Source of the DNA: Deltaproteobacteria bacterium
GTDB taxonomy: Bacteria; Desulfobacterota_B; Binatia; Bin18
DNA length: 9,857 nucleotides
Assembly: GCA_012271025.1 (NCBI GenBank)
Contig: JAAXHF010000370.1
Coordinates: forward strand, 1-9,857
Direction: 5' to 3'
Position 1 is the first letter of the stretch. Every line of letters begins with the position of its first letter. Made by a program: the position numbers and the translations under genes. Positions 6,138 to 9,857 of this stretch are shown piece by piece. The notes under the pieces are model-generated. The model saw only the letters and a list, made by a program, of their open reading frames with translations, made no database searches and was not told where the DNA came from.

Positions 6138-7850
6138 ATGAGTTATGACCTGCTGATCAAGAACGGCCGGATCTATGACGGCTCCGGGACCGACAGCTAT
6201 GGCGGCAACATCGGGGTCAAGGCCGGCCATATCGTTGCCGTCGGAGAAGTCGACGGCCAGGCCACACACACGATTGATGCCGACGGCTTGGCCGTGACCC
6301 CCGGCTTTGTTGACGTGCACACCCATTACGACGCCCAGGTCTTTTGGGACCCACTGCTCACCTCGTCGTGCTGGCACGGTGTCACCAGCCTGGTCATGGG
6401 CAACTGCGGCCTGGCCTTTGCCCCGTGCAAGCCCGAACACCGCGATCCGCTGATGCATATTTTCTCACGGGTGGAGGGCCTGGACTTCGAGACCCTGGAG
6501 AAGGGCGTGCCGTGGAACTGGACCTCGTTTCCTGAATACCTGAACGCCGTCGAGGGCATGAACCCGGGCCTGAACGTCGCGGTTCTGATGGGCCACTCGC
6601 CGCTGCGCATGTATGTCATGGGCACCGACGCGATTGAGCGGGCGGCGACTGCGGACGAGGTGGAACAGATGAAAGAGCTGGTCCGCCAGGGCATGCGGGC
6701 CGGTGCTGCCGGCCTGTCGGTGTCGCGCTCTCCGGTCCAGGTCGGCGACCACGGCGAGCCCATGCCGGGCAAGGTGGCCGAAGACGCAGAGCTGTTTGAG
6801 GTGTGCAAGGCGGTCGGCGAGTTCGGTCGGGGCTTTTTCGAGTTCAACCCGCGGGTCTTGATCTATGAAAAAGACAAGGCCGAGCGCGACCGGGACTTGG
6901 CCCTGCTCAAGGCGATCGCCAAGGAGACCAAGCTGCCCACCACCTGGATTGGTCTGATCCACCAGTGGGACCAGCCCGAGCTGTGGTCGGAGCTGATGGG
7001 CGAGCTTGACGGCGCCTTCAGGCAGGGGCTGCCGATCTATCCCCAGGCCAGCTGTCGGCCGATCATGTTCCGTTTTTCGCTCAAGAATATCGCGACGATT
7101 TTTGACGACCTGCCGAACTGGAAGCGGGTCCACTTCCTGACCGCAGAAGAGCGCAAGCGGCATTTCCGCGACCCGGCCATGCGCAAAGACCTGCGCTATG
7201 ACCTGATCGACGACCCCACCCCGCGGGCCTTCTCCAAGCGCTGGGATCTGATGTACGTCAACGAGGTCAAGCTGGACAAGAACCGGGCGCTCGAAGGCAA
7301 GAGCGTCGCCGACATTGCCGCCGAGCAGGGCCGGGATGTCTTCGACGTGTTCATGGATCTGTCGCTGGAAGAAGACCTGGATACCCAGTTCATCACCCCC
7401 CTGGCCAACGGCGACGAGGAGGCGGTCAGCCAGATCATCAACTATCCGCCCTCGCTGGTGTCGCTGTCGGACGGCGGGGCGCACGTGCAGTTCATCTGCG
7501 ACACGGCCTATCCCTCATACCTGCTGGGCCACTGGGTGCGGGAAAACCGGGCGATGAGCCTGGAGAAGGCGATCAAGGTCTTGGCCGCCCATCCGGCCGC
7601 GACCCTGGGGCTCAAAGACCGGGGCATGATCCGTCCCGGCATGGCGGCCGATATGGCGATCTTCGACCCGGACACCATTCGTCCCCTGGAGCCCCACAAG
7701 GTGAGCGATCTGCCGGGCAACGGGCCGCGCCTGGTCCAGGAGTGCGAGGGCATGCACTACACGGTCGTGAACGGGCAGGTGCTGGTCAAAGACGGCAAGC
7801 ACACCGGCAGTTATCCCGGCCGGGTCCTGCGCGGGGTTGAGGGCCTGTAG
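6138..7850 (+). CDS. D-aminoacylase-type amidohydrolase (570 aa), second paralog
   Basis: ATG 6138 follows AAGGAGG by 6 bases. Domain order is the N-terminal beta-sandwich (Y-D-L-L-I-K-N-G-R-I-Y-D-G), H-T-H-Y-D (61-65) with the two metal His, and C-W-H-G-V-T-S-L-V-M-G-N-C-G (78-91) with Cys 90, the likely bridging ligand. L-M-G-H-S-P-L-R-M-Y-V-M-G (150-162) is equivalent to the VGHxxLR motif of D-aminoacylases. L-S-D-G-G-A-H (443-449) follows with Asp 445, and K-D-R-G-M-I-R-P-G-M-A-A-D ends the barrel. The THxR motif is replaced by F-E-F-N-P-R (234-239), while G-L-I-H-Q-W (272-277) supplies a His (275) roughly where the SHxK His is expected; the 577-residue paralog lacks that one too. The family hydrolyses N-acyl-D-amino acids or related amides with zinc, but the altered ligands make the substrate uncertain. 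It leads the rightward unit with the amidohydrolase 38 bases downstream. Confidence 0.9.
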   Translation: MSYDLLIKNGRIYDGSGTDSYGGNIGVKAGHIVAVGEVDGQATHTIDADGLAVTPGFVDVHTHYDAQVFWDPLLTSSCWHGVTSLVMGNCGLAFAPCKPEHRDPLMHIFSRVEGLDFETLEKGVPWNWTSFPEYLNAVEGMNPGLNVAVLMGHSPLRMYVMGTDAIERAATADEVEQMKELVRQGMRAGAAGLSVSRSPVQVGDHGEPMPGKVAEDAELFEVCKAVGEFGRGFFEFNPRVLIYEKDKAERDRDLALLKAIAKETKLPTTWIGLIHQWDQPELWSELMGELDGAFRQGLPIYPQASCRPIMFRFSLKNIATIFDDLPNWKRVHFLTAEERKRHFRDPAMRKDLRYDLIDDPTPRAFSKRWDLMYVNEVKLDKNRALEGKSVADIAAEQGRDVFDVFMDLSLEEDLDTQFITPLANGDEEAVSQIINYPPSLVSLSDGGAHVQFICDTAYPSYLLGHWVRENRAMSLEKAIKVLAAHPAATLGLKDRGMIRPGMAADMAIFDPDTIRPLEPHKVSDLPGNGPRLVQECEGMHYTVVNGQVLVKDGKHTGSYPGRVLRGVEGL

Positions 7851-7888
7851 AGACACAACAGACAGTCGAGTGAAAGGAGGGTGCAGTC

Positions 7889-8995
7889 ATGACGGACTAT
7901 CGGATTTTTTCAGCGGACTCCCATTTTGTGGAGCCGGTCAACATGTGGGCGGAGCGCATGGATGCCAAGTTCCGGGATCGGGCGCCGCACACGATTCAGG
8001 GCCATGACGGCCAGGACGGTGAGTTTTTTGCCTGCGAGAACATCAATCCGGTGGCGGTAGCCGGATTTTTCGGCTCGGGCAAGACGGCCGAGGAGTTGCC
8101 GGAGCACATCAAGCGCGGCTTTGACGTAGCGCCCAAGAGTGTCTGGGACCCGGCCGAGCGGCTGAAAGAGCAGGACGCCGACGGGGTCAGCGGCGAGGTC
8201 TTATACCCGTCGATGGGCATGCTGCTGTTCGGCCTCGACGACGCCGAACTCCGGGCGTCGTGTTTCCGGGCCTTTAACGACTGGGCGGCCGAGTATTGCA
8301 GCTATAATACCCAGCGTCTGGTCGGTGCCGGGGTGGTCGAGTTGGAGGACATTCCGACTGCGGTCGCCGAGCTGGAACGGATCGCCAAGAAGGGGCTGCG
8401 CGGCTCGCTGATCTGGGGCGCGCCGCCCGAGGACCGGCCCTACAGCCTGCCCGACTATGACCCGTTCTGGGCTGCGGCTCAGGATTTGCAGATACCCTTA
8501 AGCCTCCACATTCTGACCGGCCGGGGTGGGGTGCAGTTCGACCTGCGCCGGGTGCTGTACGGCTACATGAAGCTGCCGCAGGAAGTCCAGCTGACCTTTG
8601 CCGATATGATTGCCGGCGGCGTGTTCGAGCGCTTCCCCCGCCTCAAGGTCGTCTCGGCCGAGAACGACGTGTCGTGGATTCCGCACTTCCTGTATCGGCT
8701 GGACCATGCCTACGATCGGCTGCGGCATCTGCAGGGCTTGACCTTGTCGATGCTGCCGAGCGACTACATGCGGCGCAATATGCTGGCCACCTTCCAGTTT
8801 GAGAGCGCCAACGTGGAGTTCACCCGCCAGATCTACGGCGCCGACAACATCGCCTGGTCGTCCGACTATCCGCACACCGACTCGACCTGGCCGCGCTCCA
8901 AGGAATTCCTGTCCGAGGCGCTCAAGGATGTGCCCGAGGACGGCATGCGGAAGATCGTGGGCGAGAACGTCATCAACTTCTACGGTCTCAACTAA
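7889..8995 (+). CDS. Amidohydrolase (PF04909, amidohydrolase_2 type), 368 aa
   Basis: ATG 7889 follows AAAGGAGG (7873-7880). The protein opens with S-A-D-S-H-F-V-E-P (8-16), where the usual HxH metal pair is D-x-H (D10, H12). Other family positions are His 207 (P-L-S-L-H-I), Glu 258 in S-A-E-N-D-V-S-W-I-P where classical members have His, and Asp 326 with His 329 in S-S-D-Y-P-H-T-D-S. The closing I-V-G-E-N-V-I-N-F-Y is the family's final helix. The D-x-H and Glu variant is common in a large group of uncharacterised amidohydrolase_2 proteins; known relatives include ACMSD and aromatic decarboxylases such as LigW. The reaction is hydrolysis or non-oxidative decarboxylation of an unknown small molecule, probably cytosolic. 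It shares the WIP and SDYPHT motifs with the partial gene at the left edge and is probably co-transcribed with the gene before it. Confidence 0.92.
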   Translation: MTDYRIFSADSHFVEPVNMWAERMDAKFRDRAPHTIQGHDGQDGEFFACENINPVAVAGFFGSGKTAEELPEHIKRGFDVAPKSVWDPAERLKEQDADGVSGEVLYPSMGMLLFGLDDAELRASCFRAFNDWAAEYCSYNTQRLVGAGVVELEDIPTAVAELERIAKKGLRGSLIWGAPPEDRPYSLPDYDPFWAAAQDLQIPLSLHILTGRGGVQFDLRRVLYGYMKLPQEVQLTFADMIAGGVFERFPRLKVVSAENDVSWIPHFLYRLDHAYDRLRHLQGLTLSMLPSDYMRRNMLATFQFESANVEFTRQIYGADNIAWSSDYPHTDSTWPRSKEFLSEALKDVPEDGMRKIVGENVINFYGLN

Positions 8996-9012
8996 CCTCT
9001 CAGGCAGACAAA

Positions 9013-9034
9013 GGGGCGGCCGTCCGGTCGCCCC
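9013..9034. terminator. Terminator hairpin between convergent amidohydrolase and PhzF-like genes
   Basis: GGGGCGGCC (9013-9021) pairs with GGTCGCCCC (9026-9034), nine pairs with one G-U and a GTCC tetraloop. It lies in the 61-base gap between the stop codons at 8995 and 9057. On the minus strand the stem is followed by TTTGTCT, a short T-rich tail, so it should act mainly on the PhzF-like transcript; the plus-strand side has no T-run. Confidence 0.6.
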
Positions 9035-9056
9035 GGTCCAACACCGCCAACACTGC

Positions 9057-9776
9057 TCAGAGCCGCAGGCTGCCCTCCACACAGGTCACCGACGCCCCAC
9101 CGAGCTGTATGGTGCGCTCGGGCAGGCTGACCGCGATATGGACAAAGCCGTCCCGGCCCAGTTCGTGACCCTGGCTGGCTACATAGTTCGGGCCGGTCGT
9201 CCCGAGCTGGTCGGAATGGGCCAGGAAGGCCGCCACGCTGGCGTTTCCGCTGCCGCACACCGGATCCTCCGGGACGTTCTGGGCCGGGGCGAAGGAGCGG
9301 GTATAGACCGCACTCGGGCCTCCGCCGGTCAGGCCGAAGACGGTGATGCCGGTCAGGCCCAGGGCGTGGCTCAGCTGCGCCACGGCCGCCGGGTCGGGCT
9401 CCAGGCCGTGGACCGAGGCTGCGCTGTCCAGCTGCACGATCAGCCACACCGGGCCGACATCAACGCGGAGCGGGACCGGCTCGGGCGGCAGCTCCAGTCC
9501 AAGAGCCACAGCCAGCGCGGCATGCCGGGCTGGATCACAGGGCGTGACTGTGGCCGTCGGGGTCTGGACGAACAGGTGGCGGGTGTCGCCCGCCCGCTCG
9601 ACGCGTACGGGCAGCAGACCGGCCTCACACTCCTGAACAAAGTGTGAGCGCTGCGGCTTCACCAGACCGCTCTCCAGCACGGCGTGGGCACTGCCGATAC
9701 TGGGGTGGCCGGCGAACGGCAGCTCGCCCTTGGGGGTGAAGATGCGCAGCCGGTAATCCGCCTCGGCCCGGGTCGG
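9057..9776 (-). CDS. PhzF-family isomerase/epimerase, N-terminally truncated (239 aa visible)
   Basis: The minus strand encodes a PhzF/diaminopimelate-epimerase-fold protein. Y-R-L-R-I-F-T-P-K-G-E-L-P-F-A-G-H-P-S-I-G-S-A is the conserved N-domain block with the active-site His (FAGHP). P-E-D-P-V-C-G-S-G-N-A-S-V-A-A-F is the C-domain block with the Asp and Ser equivalents of PhzF D208 and S213. The frame ends cleanly at TGA 9057. Family members are about 260-300 residues, so roughly 50 N-terminal residues are missing, including the catalytic Glu motif (S-E-S/T-T-F-V). The frame stays open beyond 9776 and a GTG at 9806 could be called as start, but those residues (R-S-I-P-A-R-R-W-S) do not resemble the family and come from rearranged sequence. 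The Glu motif itself is found on the opposite strand at 9773-9793. Many PhzF homologs act outside phenazine synthesis, and no other phenazine gene is present. Confidence 0.82.
   Translation of the reverse strand, partial: PTRAEADYRLRIFTPKGELPFAGHPSIGSAHAVLESGLVKPQRSHFVQECEAGLLPVRVERAGDTRHLFVQTPTATVTPCDPARHAALAVALGLELPPEPVPLRVDVGPVWLIVQLDSAASVHGLEPDPAAVAQLSHALGLTGITVFGLTGGGPSAVYTRSFAPAQNVPEDPVCGSGNASVAAFLAHSDQLGTTGPNYVASQGHELGRDGFVHIAVSLPERTIQLGGASVTCVEGSLRL
9300..9364 (-). repeat. 65-base internal segment of the PhzF-like gene (source copy)
   Basis: This segment, coding for the A-V-Y-T-R-S-F-A-P region and flanking strand, is repeated exactly at 9793-9857 in the same orientation, 493 bases away. 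The present copy is in frame within the intact part of the gene, so it is taken as the original. Confidence 0.9.
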
Positions 9777-9793
9777 AGACCACCTTCGTGCTG
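9773..9793 (+). other. Inverted fragment carrying the PhzF catalytic Glu motif
   Basis: Read on the plus strand these 21 bases code S-E-T-T-F-V-L, the conserved motif that in PhzF proteins holds the catalytic Glu (E45 in Pseudomonas PhzF) and lies a few residues before the A-D-Y-R-L-R-I-F block. That block lies immediately to the left on the minus strand. The fragment is thus in the right place but on the wrong strand. Its first four bases (TCGG) are shared with the minus-strand reading frame, consistent with a microhomology junction, and its last base overlaps the start of the 65-base repeat. Confidence 0.7.
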
Positions 9794-9857
9794 GTATAGA
9801 CCGCACTCGGGCCTCCGCCGGTCAGGCCGAAGACGGTGATGCCGGTCAGGCCCAGGG
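9793..9857 (-). repeat. Exact 65-base duplicate of 9300-9364 at the window edge
   Basis: All 65 bases match 9300-9364, with the first mismatch directly to the left (T at 9792, G at 9299), and the window ends inside the copy, so its full length is unknown. It is out of frame with the PhzF-like gene. Perfect identity points to a very recent duplication or an assembly or amplification artefact. Confidence 0.9.

Noticed and set aside
6465..7484. 339-residue minus-strand frame opposite the second D-aminoacylase-like gene
   Set aside because: It is an antisense shadow with no motifs, and the plus-strand gene is complete and well supported.
9057..9776. A phenazine biosynthesis cluster
   Set aside because: Only a PhzF-family gene is present; this family is widespread and usually unrelated to phenazines, and no other phz gene is visible.
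9777..9806. GTG 9806 as the true start of the PhzF-like gene
   Set aside because: The residues it adds come from an inverted fragment and an out-of-frame duplicate and do not match the family; the real N-terminus is missing.

Overview
The window is GC-rich, densely coded bacterial DNA. Genes carry strong AAGGAGG-type ribosome binding sites, intergenic gaps are short, and there are no rRNA or tRNA genes, CRISPR arrays or recognisable transposases. The gene set (amidohydrolases, a SnoaL-like protein, an aldo/keto reductase, an alpha/beta hydrolase) suits an uncultured heterotroph with a large catabolic genome, of the kind seen in Tectomicrobia, Binatota or other Deltaproteobacteria-like metagenome bins. 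That placement is an impression from gene content only. No taxonomic marker is present.

Layout. (1) Positions 1-1050, plus strand: the C-terminal half of a PF04909-type amidohydrolase, then a SnoaL/NTF2-like small protein. (2) Positions 1133-1897, minus strand: an unrecognised 254-residue protein, convergent with the SnoaL gene. Its ATG lies just past a clear intrinsic terminator. (3) Positions 1989-5718, minus strand: a probable transcription unit read right to left, alpha/beta hydrolase, then aldo/keto reductase, then a D-aminoacylase-type amidohydrolase, ending at the terminator at 1911-1950. (4) Positions 5719-6137: a 419-base divergent intergenic region, the only long gap, with candidate operator-like repeats. 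(5) Positions 6138-8995, plus strand: a second D-aminoacylase-type amidohydrolase and a second PF04909-type amidohydrolase, 38 bases apart. (6) Positions 9057-9857, minus strand: a PhzF-family isomerase lacking its N-terminus.

Four of the eight genes belong to the amidohydrolase superfamily, as two pairs of paralogs. The divergent arrangement around 5719-6137 suggests a co-regulated catabolic locus in which hydrolases, a reductase and amidohydrolases act on a shared set of substrates. The substrate cannot be read from the sequence. The two D-aminoacylase-like proteins keep the HxH pair, the GNCG cysteine and the SDGGAH aspartate, but lack the THxR histidine of canonical D-aminoacylases, so the name D-aminoacylase should not be taken as their function.

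The most unusual sequence is at the right edge. The PhzF gene reads normally on the minus strand up to 9776. The next bases then encode the family's catalytic S-E-T-T-F-V-L motif on the opposite strand (9773-9793), and this is followed directly by an exact 65-base copy of an internal part of the same gene (9300-9364). This is either a local rearrangement or, more probably, a chimeric contig or read end.
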